From assembly GCA_030696775.1 (NCBI GenBank), contig JAUYRN010000005.1, positions 124,001-188,000 on the forward strand: a stretch of DNA of 64,000 bases, in the 5' to 3' direction. Of the stretch, positions 40,279 to 49,164 are shown piece by piece; within the stretch, counting starts at the first letter, position 1, and every line of letters begins with the position of its first letter. The translations under genes and the position numbers were made by a program. Under the pieces are notes generated by a model. The model was given only the letters and a program-made list of their open reading frames with translations, had not been told where the DNA came from and made no database searches. The DNA comes from Sulfuricurvum sp. GTDB lineage: Bacteria > Campylobacterota > Campylobacteria > Campylobacterales > Sulfurimonadaceae.

Positions 40279-41472
40279 TTAACGTCGCTTTCCGATAGCG
40301 CTTCGTCGGCGCAGGGGGGCAGTGTACATCCAAAAAATAGCCTTTTTGATTAAATAGGCGAGGTACCCTTTTACTTTGATTCCTCCTGGGAGCAGTCCTG
40401 CACCGTATTCGCCTCCAAGAGCAATCATCAACCCTTGATTGGTAAAGCTGAAAGGCTGATAAGGCTGTCCTTTTTCTCTTAAAGCGATATTGCGCACCAC
40501 ATGCTCTGCGCTTCGTTCTGCAAGCTGTGCGGTAGGAGGGTAAGGCTTACCCTGTTCATCAGAGAGATTGGCAACATCACCGATGGCAAAGATCGTAGGA
40601 TAGTTTTCAATCGAAAGGTCATTTAACACATTCAGATGACCTTTTGCATTGACTTTAAATTTTAGTCGCTCTGTCAATGCCGAAGCACATACTCCTCCGG
40701 TAAAAATCATAAATTCAAAATCGAGTAATTCTCCATTATCCAGGAGGATTGAATGCTCACGTACTTCGCTGATTCGGTTGTTATGCCAGACATGGACTCC
40801 GAGTTTTAAGAGACGCTCATGAGAACTCTCAATCAAAAATGGATCCATTCCGAATAATATCGTCTCATACGCATCGATGAGATAAACATCGACACCACGG
40901 CATCCGAAGTTTCCATTTTGATAAAAACGGTTGGCATACGCTGCCATCTCTGCTGCAATTTCAACACCGGAGAGTCCTGCTCCGCCAATGACAATGTTAA
41001 ACGGTTTTGCATCGCATCCTTGCTTTTGTGCTTCAATACGATCTAAAAGAGCCCGTTCAAATTGTTGTTTGAAATCTAAAGCGGTAGGGATACTTTTGAC
41101 TCCATGGGTATATTCACGTAATCCCGGGATGAAGGTAGGAAAGTAAGTACGGCTTCCGGTGGCGATGATGAGGTAGTCATAGGATATTTTTTGCGTTGGG
41201 GTAACAATCTCTTTGGTATCGGATTCGATTGTCAGTACTTCTTCACAAACAAAACGAACTAAACCGAAACTTTTCGTCAAGGAGGGAAGGTCGATCATAA
41301 TATGAGACATATCTACTTTATTGGCGATGAAATCATACACTTCGGCTTGCATGTAATGATACGCGTTTTGATCGATCAAGGTGACATGAATATGCGTCGA
41401 TTTAGAAAGATGCTCCATCGCTCGTATGCCACCATATCCTCCACCAATGATTGCGACATGAATAGGTTGCAT
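40279..41472 (-). CDS. FAD/NAD(P)-dependent oxidoreductase, NDH-2-like
   Basis: 397 aa. N-terminal FAD loop HVAIIGGGYGGIRAMEHL, an NAD(P) loop FNIVIGGAGLSGVEIAAEM, ATGSRTYFP and the C-terminal FAIGDVANLSD that contacts FAD. This is the type II NADH:quinone dehydrogenase/sulfide:quinone-type superfamily. The paired redox Cys of sulfide:quinone reductase are not evident, so NADH dehydrogenase is the better guess. A C-terminal amphipathic helix (GGIKVKGYLAYLIKKAIFWMYTAPL) probably attaches it to the membrane. ATG 41472 is preferred over 41517 because of the AAGGA site. Confidence 0.8.
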   Translation of the reverse strand: MQPIHVAIIGGGYGGIRAMEHLSKSTHIHVTLIDQNAYHYMQAEVYDFIANKVDMSHIMIDLPSLTKSFGLVRFVCEEVLTIESDTKEIVTPTQKISYDYLIIATGSRTYFPTFIPGLREYTHGVKSIPTALDFKQQFERALLDRIEAQKQGCDAKPFNIVIGGAGLSGVEIAAEMAAYANRFYQNGNFGCRGVDVYLIDAYETILFGMDPFLIESSHERLLKLGVHVWHNNRISEVREHSILLDNGELLDFEFMIFTGGVCASALTERLKFKVNAKGHLNVLNDLSIENYPTIFAIGDVANLSDEQGKPYPPTAQLAERSAEHVVRNIALREKGQPYQPFSFTNQGLMIALGGEYGAGLLPGGIKVKGYLAYLIKKAIFWMYTAPLRRRSAIGKRR

Positions 41473-41557
41473 ACAAATCCTTACCCTAAAATTTTGACGC
41501 AATGGTATCCTAAACAAAGTTATGTCACGATAACGTATTACAATACGATGGATTAAT

Positions 41558-42268
41558 ATGAGACTTGATAGTTATTTAGTGGAATGCGGATTAGTGGAAA
41601 GTCGAAATAAAGCACAACAGCTGATTAAAGATCATGCCGTGAGTGTGGATGGAAAAATCATTGATAAAGTATCATTTGAAGCCGATGAAACGATGAAGGT
41701 AGAAATAGCTGATATTGCGCTGTATGTGAGTCGATCAGCCATTAAACTAAAAGGATTTCTCCCGTTTACCGAGTGGAATTTAAAAGGGCTTCATGCTCTT
41801 GATATTGGTTCAAGTACGGGTGGATTTACTCAGGTTTTACTTGAAGAAGGTGTGGAAAGTGTCACGTGTGTCGATGTAGGAAGCGATCAGTTACATCCGA
41901 GTTTACGAAGTGATTCACGCGTAACAGTTCATGAAAATACGGATATTCGTAATTTTTCGAGAGAAAAAACCTATGAAATAGTAACGTGTGATGTCGCTTT
42001 TATACCATTGGAACTTATTTTAGAGTCAATTAATCAATTGGCATCAAAATACATTGTTGTTTTGTTTAAACCACAGTTTCAAGTAGGACGTGAAGTCAAG
42101 CGTGATAAAAATGGAGTGGTGAAAGATAACAGCGCAATCGGTAAAGCAATGATCCGTTTTGAGGATACCTGTTCTTTGATAGGATGGAAATTAGTGGCTA
42201 AAGAAGTAGCACACATAGCGGGTAAAGAAGGAAATCAGGAGACGTGCTATGGATTTATCAAAGGTTGA
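41558..42268 (+). CDS. tlyA: TlyA family rRNA 2'-O-methyltransferase
   Basis: 236 aa. S4 RNA-binding domain at 1-60 (RLDSYLVECGLVESRNKAQQLI), then an FtsJ-like methyltransferase with SAM motif LDIGSSTGGFTQ (81-92) and the K-D-K-E type residues in VLFKPQFQVG. TlyA methylates 16S and 23S rRNA cytidines, and affects capreomycin sensitivity and virulence in relatives. Short (type I) form. ribF overlaps its 3' end by 20 bases. Confidence 0.92.
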   Translation: MRLDSYLVECGLVESRNKAQQLIKDHAVSVDGKIIDKVSFEADETMKVEIADIALYVSRSAIKLKGFLPFTEWNLKGLHALDIGSSTGGFTQVLLEEGVESVTCVDVGSDQLHPSLRSDSRVTVHENTDIRNFSREKTYEIVTCDVAFIPLELILESINQLASKYIVVLFKPQFQVGREVKRDKNGVVKDNSAIGKAMIRFEDTCSLIGWKLVAKEVAHIAGKEGNQETCYGFIKG

Positions 42269-43076
42269 TTCGATCGCCATTGGCGGATTTGATGGGATGC
42301 ATGTAGGGCATCAGTCACTTTTTGGCGAATTAGGTGCTCATGGTGCCATTGTGGTTATCGAAACAGGATATGCGAATCTCACTCCCTCACGCGAGCGTGA
42401 ACACTACACGCATTATCCAATTGTCTACTATTCATTAGAGGATATTCGCCATTTAGAAGGGGAAGAATTTGTTGCTATGCTTCAAAAACGGTTTCCCCAT
42501 TTAAAAAAGATTGTGGTTGGCTATGATTTTCATTTTGGAAAAAACCGCCGTTATTCTCATGCCAATTTGGGTGAATTATTTAAGGGTGAAGTCAAGGTAA
42601 TCGAGCAGGTATGTATCGAAGGAGATTCCGTTCATTCGCATAAAATCCGTGCCAAAATTCAGATTGGAGATATAAGCGGAGCAAACCGTTTTTTAGGACA
42701 TAATTATCAAATCAAAGGTTCGGCTATCAAAGGGCAGGGGATTGGTAAAACTAGCCTTGTCCCGACGATCAATCTGGAATGCCCCGGATTTTTACTCCCG
42801 TATGAAGGAGTTTATGCGGCATTGGTCAGACTTGATGAGGAAGAACATTTTCATCCGTGTGTTGTTTTTATCGGACACAGAGTAACCACGGATGGGCGTT
42901 ATGCTATCGAAATCCATGTTTTAGGAGAAACGATCGGAGTATGTACGACAGCATCGATCAGTTTTGTAAAATTTTTACGAAAAAACCAAAAATTTGACTC
43001 ATTGGAACTTCTCAAAAAAGCAATTGGAAGCGATATTCAAAAGGCAAAAAAAGAACTTTGTCATTTGAGTTTATAA
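42249..43076 (+). CDS. ribF: Bifunctional riboflavin kinase/FAD synthetase
   Basis: 275 aa. The nucleotidyltransferase half has AIGGFDGMHVGHQSL (10-24, the GxxHxGH signature) and IVVGYDFHFGKNRR; the kinase half includes KGQGIGKTSLVPTINL and the end of the fold ETIGVCTTASISFVKFLR. Makes FMN and FAD. The start overlaps tlyA by 20 bases (ATG 42249), so the genes are coupled. Confidence 0.92.
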   Translation: MDLSKVDSIAIGGFDGMHVGHQSLFGELGAHGAIVVIETGYANLTPSREREHYTHYPIVYYSLEDIRHLEGEEFVAMLQKRFPHLKKIVVGYDFHFGKNRRYSHANLGELFKGEVKVIEQVCIEGDSVHSHKIRAKIQIGDISGANRFLGHNYQIKGSAIKGQGIGKTSLVPTINLECPGFLLPYEGVYAALVRLDEEEHFHPCVVFIGHRVTTDGRYAIEIHVLGETIGVCTTASISFVKFLRKNQKFDSLELLKKAIGSDIQKAKKELCHLSL

Positions 43077-43087
43077 GAATAAAGAAC

Positions 43088-43116
43088 CCCTTGAATTAAT
43101 TAATTCAGTTTTTTCT
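43088..43116 (+). terminator. Terminator after ribF
   Basis: An A+T-rich palindrome GAATTAATTAATTC flanked by paired C..TT and AG, followed at once by TTTTTT. It is positioned just behind the ribF stop and before the promoter of the next gene. Confidence 0.5.
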
Positions 43117-43129
43117 CATAAAATTGGAC

Positions 43130-43135
43130 TATAAT
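43130..43135 (+). promoter_or_regulatory. Probable -10 element of the cytochrome gene
   Basis: TATAAT in TTGGACTATAATCTTT, 28 bases upstream of the ATG at 43163, which is itself preceded by TTGGAGG. Confidence 0.5.
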
Positions 43136-43162
43136 CTTTTAATGTCAATTTGGAGGTTTATA

Positions 43163-43585
43163 ATGAAAGCACGTGAATTACTAGTAGTTGGTTTTGTATC
43201 TTTGTTAATGTCGAGTTACTGTGACGCAAAAATATTAGAGACGCCCAGTATGATTTATAAAAATCGTTGTGCTAACTGTCACGGATTAAAAGCGAACGGT
43301 GTACCAAAACTCAAAGAACAATCGGGAACTACAGCGAAAGAGGCTGCACAACAGGGTGCTTCTTCACAAGAAAGAGAAAATATTTACGGTCCTCCATTGA
43401 CTACTATGAGCCGAGAAGATTTACTGATAAAATTGAAGGACTTGAGAAACAAAGATTTTGATAGTAAGTCTGCTCATTCTGTAATGCAAAAAAATCTTAA
43501 ACATGTTGAAGAACGTGAAGGTAAAATCAGCGACGAAAAAATGGCTGACTACATTTACACGACTTTTGGTTCCAGTTCTAAATAA
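43163..43585 (+). CDS. Periplasmic monohaem cytochrome c
   Basis: 140 aa. Signal peptide (about 1-22, LLVVGFVSLLMSSYCDA), then a class I cytochrome c with CANCH at 36-40 and a Met ligand candidate in PLTTMSREDLL. ATG 43163 after GGAGG is chosen rather than the longer frame from 43124, which would spoil the signal peptide. Resembles the small cytochromes c of Campylobacterota that serve oxidases or peroxidases. A hairpin CCTCAGC-ATTTATT-GCGGAGG follows the stop (43595-43616). Confidence 0.85.
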   Translation: MKARELLVVGFVSLLMSSYCDAKILETPSMIYKNRCANCHGLKANGVPKLKEQSGTTAKEAAQQGASSQERENIYGPPLTTMSREDLLIKLKDLRNKDFDSKSAHSVMQKNLKHVEEREGKISDEKMADYIYTTFGSSSK

Positions 43586-43837
43586 TTTCTTTTAGTCCTC
43601 AGCATTTATTGCGGAGGGCGTTTACTGACTGCTTATTAAAGATATTTCATTTTTTTAATAGGCTTTGTAAAAATTTTACGCAAAAATGAGTAATTTTAGG
43701 CACCTAAATCCCTATATCTTTCCATTCATGATCATATTATGAGCCAAAATCATTCATTACATTGTTTGAGTTTATAGGAATTTAATCTCAAAAACGGTAA
43801 AATCCCACTAATTATTTACATAAAAGGAACACACCAC

Positions 43838-44515
43838 ATGGGCGAGTTGTTTACTTTCTTCGGGCTTTTAAGTCACGAGCATTCTTTCATTTATCTTACA
43901 CACATGCTTCTTGCAGCTGCAATTGTTCTATTAATTGCAAAAATGGCAACGAGCAATATGCGTCTTGTTCCAACAGGATGTCAAAACGTTATGGAAGCGT
44001 ATTTGGGTGGTGTATTGGCAATGGGCGCTGATGTTATGGGTAAAACCGAAGCACGTCGTTATCTTCCTCTCGTTGCAACAATCGGTCTTTTCGTCGGTGT
44101 TGCAAACGTTATCGGTGTTATTCCAGGATTTGAAGCACCGAGTGCATTTTTGGATTTCACTCTTGCATTAGCATTGGTTGTTTTCACGTACTACAACTTC
44201 GAAGGTATTCGTCGTAATGGTCTTATCACTTACTTCAAACACTTCATGGGTCCTGTATGGTGGTTGGCATGGTTGATGTTCCCAATCGAGATTGTTTCTC
44301 ACATCTCTCGTATTATTTCTCTTAGCTTCCGATTATTCGGTAACGTTAAAGGGGATGATATGTTCTTGATGGTCATTTTGATGTTGGCTCCATGGGCTTT
44401 GCCAATGATTCCTTTTGCACTATTAACGTTTATGGCGTTCTTACAAGCGTTCATTTTCATGATGCTGACGTACGTTTACCTCGGTGGTGCTGTACTTCTT
44501 AGCGACGATCACTAA
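43838..44515 (+). CDS. atpB: ATP synthase F0 subunit a
   Basis: 225 aa, six membrane helices. The proton-path Arg165 lies in [21 protein letters not shown] and the closing [16 protein letters not shown] are also standard. In this group atpB is usually separated from the other ATP synthase genes, as here. Upstream (43586-43837) is A+T-rich with a -10-like GGTAAAAT at about 43796. A small membrane protein follows 8 bases downstream. Confidence 0.96.
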   Translation: MGELFTFFGLLSHEHSFIYLTHMLLAAAIVLLIAKMATSNMRLVPTGCQNVMEAYLGGVLAMGADVMGKTEARRYLPLVATIGLFVGVANVIGVIPGFEAPSAFLDFTLALALVVFTYYNFEGIRRNGLITYFKHFMGPVWWLAWLMFPIEIVSHISRIISLSFRLFGNVKGDDMFLMVILMLAPWALPMIPFALLTFMAFLQAFIFMMLTYVYLGGAVLLSDDH

Positions 44516-44522
44516 GCCTCAC

Positions 44523-44792
44523 ATGAAACGTAATACTCACGATCTCCTTTTGAGCTTTCTTAGCGGTTCCTCTTGGGCATTTGCTATTATCGGAGCGTGG
44601 GTTACGTTTCAATCCTTCGTTTTTTTAGGTCTTGTGACCGCTCTTCTTTTTACCTTTCTCTTTGTATTTATCGCACTTTTTGTGATTGTAATTTTAGAAA
44701 ATCTTTTACTCTCTCGTGATCGATATGATGAAACACTTAAACAAACTGCGCTTCTTGAAGAGATACGAGACACCGTAAAAACACCTTCCTAA
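44523..44792 (+). CDS. Small two-helix membrane protein after atpB
   Basis: 89 aa starting at ATG 44523. Two hydrophobic segments (about 10-30 and 32-56: WAFAIIGAWVTFQSFVFLGL; LFTFLFVFIALFVIVILENLLL) and an acidic cytoplasmic-looking tail (DRYDETLKQTALLEEIRD). It is spaced to be cotranscribed with atpB. I do not recognise a family; an assembly role like that of AtpI is conceivable but not supported by sequence. Confidence 0.65.
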   Translation: MKRNTHDLLLSFLSGSSWAFAIIGAWVTFQSFVFLGLVTALLFTFLFVFIALFVIVILENLLLSRDRYDETLKQTALLEEIRDTVKTPS

Positions 44793-44937
44793 ATCACTTC
44801 GTCAGAATAAATTGTAAAACTGCTATCGTATTTATTTCAGTAGTTAAACTTTGATATAATAGCCGTATGGCTACTTTTTAATTTAGCTAATTATGTTGCT
44901 CTTGAAACTATCCGATTGCACTAGATAGGATTTAGTG

Positions 44938-44943
44938 TATAAT
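44938..44943 (+). promoter_or_regulatory. Probable -10 element upstream of the 54-aa gene
   Basis: TATAAT in TTAGTGTATAATTTC, 29 bases before ATG 44973. A second TATAAT at 44855-44860 could start a longer leader. Confidence 0.45.
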
Positions 44944-44972
44944 TTCTACAATCAAACTAAAAAGGGGAGACC

Positions 44973-45137
44973 ATGGCATTTAAGATGACCAAAAGTGGTA
45001 AAGTTGTTAAAACATACTTTCGTGGCAAACTACCTAAAGCTGTAATTATAGCAGTAGAAAACAATCCTCAGGGTGATAAAGCGGTTCAAAAAGCGATGAA
45101 TATCATCAAAAACGCCAAGGTGGTGTGGGATTTTTAA
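44973..45137 (+). CDS. 54-residue basic protein, possibly the N-terminal part of the next gene
   Basis: Strong ribosome site (AAGGGGAGA) and ATG. MAFKMTKSGKVVKTYFRGKL leads into a Lys-rich sequence ending NAKVVWDF. The stop TAA at 45135 falls right after a run of five T (45131-45135). Removing one T would join the frame to the following acetyltransferase-like frame as ...WDFKPRKFVATKL. It is therefore either a separate small protein or the first part of a broken or frameshifted gene. Confidence 0.55.
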   Translation: MAFKMTKSGKVVKTYFRGKLPKAVIIAVENNPQGDKAVQKAMNIIKNAKVVWDF

Positions 45138-45588
45138 GCCTCGAAAGTTCGTAGCCACCAAACTACCAACTGCTTACCTCACAAAGACCTCTAGCGAACA
45201 AGAACGCCAGTTTATCAAGCAACTCTCTACTTCAGCCGAAAAAGGCTCTATTGTTGTTTATGCGCTTGAACTCGATAATTCTTTGGCTGGACTTATCGGT
45301 TTATCCACTTCACGGGTTGATTCCATCTCTACGATTCAGATTGATTATTTGTTTGTTTCCGGTGAACATCGAGGCAGTGCATTTGAAGAACTCGCCAATA
45401 CCAAAATTTCTACCTATCTTATCGATTTGGCTATTGTATTGGCAAAAAAAATCAGCTCAGAGGTTGGAGTTCGCTGGCTTGCACTGGTTCCAGACAATGA
45501 CAAGCTCGAAGAGTTTTATACCAAAGAATTCGGATTTAAACCGCATAACGACAGAGACAAACAGCGTTATCTTTTCCTCAAAATTTAA
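45130..45588 (+). pseudogene. GNAT-type acetyltransferase frame lacking a normal start codon
   Basis: Open from a stop at 45097 to 45588, with no ATG, GTG or TTG until the TTG at 45283. The sequence KPRKFVATKLPTAYLTKTS comes before AGLIGLSTSRVDSISTIQI, then DYLFVSGEHRGSAFEEL and WLALVPDNDKLEEFYTKEFGF, a GNAT N-acetyltransferase pattern with the acceptor region near the end. Since the conserved part clearly begins before 45283, the gene seems to be continued from the 54-aa frame through a one-base shift at the T-run. Mutation, sequencing error or programmed slippage are all possible. Confidence 0.5.
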
Positions 45589-45671
45589 ATTCTTTTATTT
45601 TCGTCATACCGTGCTCTCCTCTCAAAATTAAGGGCATAAAAGATACCATTAAAACACATATGAATTTTTTA

Positions 45672-45721
45672 CCGTTCATGGTGAGCACTTGTGCCCTTTG
45701 GGTATGTCGAACTATGAACGG
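45672..45721. repeat. REP-like inverted repeat
   Basis: CCGTTCAT (45672-45679) and ATGAACGG (45714-45721) bracket GGTGAGC...GTCGAAC, the two halves of a short palindromic repeat widespread in bacteria (CCGTTCATGGTGAGC, then TTGTCGAACCATGAACGG). Here the loop is enlarged by about 18 bases containing two small palindromes (GCAC-TT-GTGC and CCC-TTT-GGG). It lies just before the Septu-like genes. Confidence 0.55.
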
Positions 45722-45747
45722 AAATACGAAGTAGATAGGGAAATGGG

Positions 45748-47607
45748 ATGGAATTAGTCTATTTATGGGTTGAGGATTATAAAAATATTCATCAGCAGGG
45801 TTTTAATTTTAGTGGGCGGTATCGATGCGATTATGACCATGAGAAAAATGAACTAACTATTGATGAAAACAAAGAGTATGTCCATGTCTTTCCTAAAAAC
45901 ATCAATATAACGGCAATTGTTGGAGAAAATGGGAGTGGAAAAAGTAGTATATTTGAAGTCTTAACTTTTTTATTTTATCAAGGAGTTATAGCAAATAGAG
46001 AAGATAAAACATTTTTTCTTTTTTATAAAGACGATAGATTTTTTATTCAATGTGAAAATTATAAACATCAAGAAATTGAATTAGAAGACTTTATTGAAAT
46101 AAAAAATAATACATCAATAGCTATAAACAAACAGTTTTGTGCCAGAACTATGATGCCATTAATACACTTTTCTAATTGTATAAGTGATATTACGAAAAAT
46201 CATCGCTTGAAAAATTTAAACAACTACGATAAATTTTATAATGGAATTCAGCCAAAAATTCCTTCTATGCCCAGTGAAGATTCGTATGATAATTTTAATT
46301 TAAAGTTTCAAAGCATAATGAAAGAAAATGATACTTTTTTTAACTTTGTTGATGAAAATTTTATTTTTGATAGTTATCAATGTGAAATACATTTTCAAGA
46401 AATAGAAGTTAGCATTGTTCAATACGATAATAAAGAATTTAGTGAATATATAAGTTTTCAAAATAAAAAGCATTTAAATAATGAAGAATTGTTGTATAAA
46501 ATGTTAATAATTCTTGCAATAGAAATGGCAACACGAAAAATTTACAATTCAAGACATTCTTCACTAAAACCAAATACTGCAAATGCTGAAATATTGAAAC
46601 AATATATTAAAGAAAATATTGAAGATAAAATCATTAATATAATAGATAACTTTAATGATTCATTTTTAAGTTTAACATTAGAAATTTGTAAAAATAGTTT
46701 AGAAAAAATTGATGAGTCTTTTCCAAAAGAAATATTTGATGTAAACTTATTTTCTAGTTATTCTCAATACGAACCAAAAGAACCTATGAACACTTTCCAT
46801 AAATTTTTTGAAGATTATTCAGTTCCTCAATCTAACACAATATTTCAAAGTCAGATTTTTAAGATAGAAGATAATTATTTAGAAAATATTTATAGTAATG
46901 AACTTTTAAATTTTATGATGAACAATAATATTTTAAGATGTAATTTTTTAAATTCAAAAAAAAATAATTGCCATTTTTTAGAACTTAGTTCAGGTGAAAA
47001 ACTTTTTTTGAATGTATTGACAAATTTTTCATATACACTTTTTAGATTGCAAGATGACTTTAGAAGTGTACTATTATTTGATGAGATTGAATTGTCTTTT
47101 CATCCTAATTGGCAAAAAAAATTGTTAAAAAGTTTTATTCATATCCAAGATGAAATATCAAAAGGTAAAAGATTGTATTTTCATTTGATATTTACTTCTC
47201 ACTCCCCATTTCTCCTTTCTGACCTCCCCAAAAAGAATGTGATGTTTTTAAAAGATGGAAAAAAAGATAATCCAGATATTCAACAAACTTTTGGAGCAAA
47301 TATCCACACTCTCCTTTCTCACGGTTTTTTTATGAATGATGGTTTGATGGGTGAGTTTGCGAAAAGTAAAATCAATGAAGTCATCACTTTGCTGAACAGG
47401 AAAAGAAAACTATCTAAAAAAAATCAAAAGTTTTGTAAAGATATTATTTCTATCATCGGTGAGCCGCTTTTGCAAAATACACTACATCATCAACTTAATC
47501 AAAAGCTAGATACAAATGAAACCGAACTTCAAAAACTTGAAAGAGAACAAAAAGAGATTCAAGCAAAAATAGATAAATTAAAAAGTACACATCATGAAAC
47601 AAATTGA
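45748..47607 (+). CDS. AAA ATPase, PtuA-like component of a Septu-type defence system
   Basis: 619 aa SMC/RecF-like ATPase. Walker A GENGSGKSS at 59-67, ABC-type signature LSSGEK at 413-418, Walker B LLFDEIEL with Asp445/Glu446, and the H-loop FTSHSPF; the middle (90-400) is a long variable helical region and the end (590-619) a Glu/Lys coiled coil. No nuclease or TOPRIM domain, so it is not an OLD protein. It overlaps the HNH gene by 14 bases, the PtuA-PtuB arrangement in which the ATPase arms the nuclease against phage. The gene is far more A+T-rich than its neighbours, pointing to horizontal transfer. The Septu label rests on architecture; other ATPase-HNH systems are possible. Confidence 0.75.
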   Translation: MELVYLWVEDYKNIHQQGFNFSGRYRCDYDHEKNELTIDENKEYVHVFPKNINITAIVGENGSGKSSIFEVLTFLFYQGVIANREDKTFFLFYKDDRFFIQCENYKHQEIELEDFIEIKNNTSIAINKQFCARTMMPLIHFSNCISDITKNHRLKNLNNYDKFYNGIQPKIPSMPSEDSYDNFNLKFQSIMKENDTFFNFVDENFIFDSYQCEIHFQEIEVSIVQYDNKEFSEYISFQNKKHLNNEELLYKMLIILAIEMATRKIYNSRHSSLKPNTANAEILKQYIKENIEDKIINIIDNFNDSFLSLTLEICKNSLEKIDESFPKEIFDVNLFSSYSQYEPKEPMNTFHKFFEDYSVPQSNTIFQSQIFKIEDNYLENIYSNELLNFMMNNNILRCNFLNSKKNNCHFLELSSGEKLFLNVLTNFSYTLFRLQDDFRSVLLFDEIELSFHPNWQKKLLKSFIHIQDEISKGKRLYFHLIFTSHSPFLLSDLPKKNVMFLKDGKKDNPDIQQTFGANIHTLLSHGFFMNDGLMGEFAKSKINEVITLLNRKRKLSKKNQKFCKDIISIIGEPLLQNTLHHQLNQKLDTNETELQKLEREQKEIQAKIDKLKSTHHETN

Positions 47608-48460
47608 TTCATCAAGCATCAATATAGATGAATATTTCAATGCTATTGATGTAGAAAGTATTAAAACTAAGCTTTCAGATGCTAAATATCACACTATCAC
47701 AAATGATTTAGAGAATATCATCAAAGCGGATTTAAACACTATCAAAAATGATTATTTAGCTTTAAGTGATAGTTATTCTCCTGATGAAATAAAAGAAATT
47801 GAAAAAGCTTTTAACTATACAGCTCATAGAAAAAAAGTAAAATTTATGGAGTACTTCAAAAAACTTAATATTAAAAGTTGCCCATTTTGCAATAACAATT
47901 ATATTTACTTTTATACAGAAGATGCAAGAAAATTTAATACATTAGCGACATTGGAACACTATTATCCAAAAGGAAAATATCCTCATCTCTCTTTGTCTTT
48001 TTATAATCTTATTCCATCATGTAGCACGTGTAATAGCAAATTTAAAGGCAATGTTACACATGAGGGAGAGATACTTCACCCTTATTATGAAGATTTTGAT
48101 GATAAAGCCAAATTTAGCGTCGGTGTTGATAGTTTATCCGTTCATAAAAGTATAAAATTATCTGTCAAGTTAGAATCAAATGATGATAGATGCAAAAAAA
48201 GTATCGATAGATTTCAACTCGATAAAATCTATACACAACACAGCGATATAGCCCAAGAGATATGGAATAAAGCCCAAGTTTATAATGATTCAAGGATAGA
48301 TGAGTTGTATGAGAGTTTCTATAAAAATTTAGGCTATTCAAAAGAAGAGGTTAAAAATATGATTTTTTGTAATTATCTTGATCAAAAAGATATTAACAAA
48401 CGAAATCATGCCAAACTGACGCAAGATATTTTAAAACAGTTTGAATTGATACGTAAATGA
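47594..48460 (+). CDS. HNH endonuclease, PtuB-like effector
   Basis: 288 aa. The zinc pair CPFC (Cys96, 99) and a second pair CSTCN (Cys143, 146) flank LEHYYPKGKYPHLSLSFYNLIPSC, the HNH core of PtuB-type proteins: His122 and Asn138 with the EHYYPK form of the usual DHFYPK. An N-terminal helical region (1-90) and a C-terminal helical tail (200-288) surround it. Starts inside the end of the ATPase gene and ends in an ATGA overlap with the thiE-like gene, so the pair has been fitted into an existing operon. A+T-rich like its partner. Confidence 0.8.
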   Translation: MKQIDSSSINIDEYFNAIDVESIKTKLSDAKYHTITNDLENIIKADLNTIKNDYLALSDSYSPDEIKEIEKAFNYTAHRKKVKFMEYFKKLNIKSCPFCNNNYIYFYTEDARKFNTLATLEHYYPKGKYPHLSLSFYNLIPSCSTCNSKFKGNVTHEGEILHPYYEDFDDKAKFSVGVDSLSVHKSIKLSVKLESNDDRCKKSIDRFQLDKIYTQHSDIAQEIWNKAQVYNDSRIDELYESFYKNLGYSKEEVKNMIFCNYLDQKDINKRNHAKLTQDILKQFELIRK

Positions 48461-49077
48461 GTTTAAAATCCTACCTCATAACTGATCCCACTTTTTATGG
48501 CAGTAATGCTGACTCACTAGAGGGTGCGCTTGATGTTGTTTTATCCCATACTCTTCCCGATTTTGTCTTATTAAGAGATAAGCAAACATCAGATTATTCG
48601 AATCTTGCACAGACATTTGTCACTGTATGCCGTTATTATAATATTCCTAAAGTTTTATTGCATGGTGACTATACCCTTGCAAATGCATTAAAAGCGGATG
48701 GGGTGCATCTCACATCGATGCAGTTTGACGCTATCCCTTTGGCCAAAGATTTAGGGTTGTTTGTAATTATCAGTACCCATACTCATGATGAAGCACTAAA
48801 AGCACAGGAATTAGGTGCAGATGCGATCACCTACAGTCCGATTTTTATCTCTCCCAACAAGGGTGAGCCCAAGGGTTTAGAGGATTTAAAAGAAATAGTG
48901 GATAAAATAAGAGTACCTATTTTTGCGTTGGGTGGGATTACGACTCAAGAGCAAATACATGCGGTGGAAGAGTGTGGCGTATACGGCTTCGCTTCTATCC
49001 GCTATTTTATCGATTATCCCCGTCATTTTGTGCTCACGTGCCCTATAGGGTATGACACGGAATCTAATTCTTTTTAA
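48457..49077 (+). CDS. thiE: Thiamine phosphate synthase/TenI family protein
   Basis: 206 aa TIM-barrel. Core motifs: DFVLLRDKQTSDY, VLLHGDYTLANALKADGVHL, IISTHTHDEALKAQELGADAITYSPIF and VPIFALGGITTQEQI with the phosphate loop. ThiE joins the pyrimidine and thiazole parts of thiamine; TenI homologues are close and lack the pyrophosphate Asp/Lys set, and the choice between them is not certain (the QYREK-type motif reads LLRDKQ). The last 15 residues (TCPIGYDTESNSF) run into repeat-like DNA and may be an extension. Confidence 0.75.
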   Translation: MSLKSYLITDPTFYGSNADSLEGALDVVLSHTLPDFVLLRDKQTSDYSNLAQTFVTVCRYYNIPKVLLHGDYTLANALKADGVHLTSMQFDAIPLAKDLGLFVIISTHTHDEALKAQELGADAITYSPIFISPNKGEPKGLEDLKEIVDKIRVPIFALGGITTQEQIHAVEECGVYGFASIRYFIDYPRHFVLTCPIGYDTESNSF

Positions 49078-49084
49078 AAAATGG

Positions 49085-49105
49085 ATACCGTATCAAGTAC
49101 GGTAT
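49085..49105. repeat. REP-like inverted repeat after thiE
   Basis: ATACCGTA-TCAAG-TACGGTAT, a perfect 8-bp stem followed by GACG. It is a variant of the widespread GGATCCCGGATCAAG-type repeat (TCAAG centre, then TATGACG). Lies between thiE and gatB. Confidence 0.55.
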
Positions 49106-49164
49106 GACGAATGTGTCAAGCATGGAATGTCGGAATGAAATTATAAATCAAGGAACTAATCATT

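Noticed and set aside
45251-45631. 126-codon plus-strand open frame
   Set aside because: It is in another frame of the acetyltransferase sequence, whose GNAT pattern is in the frame ending at 45588.
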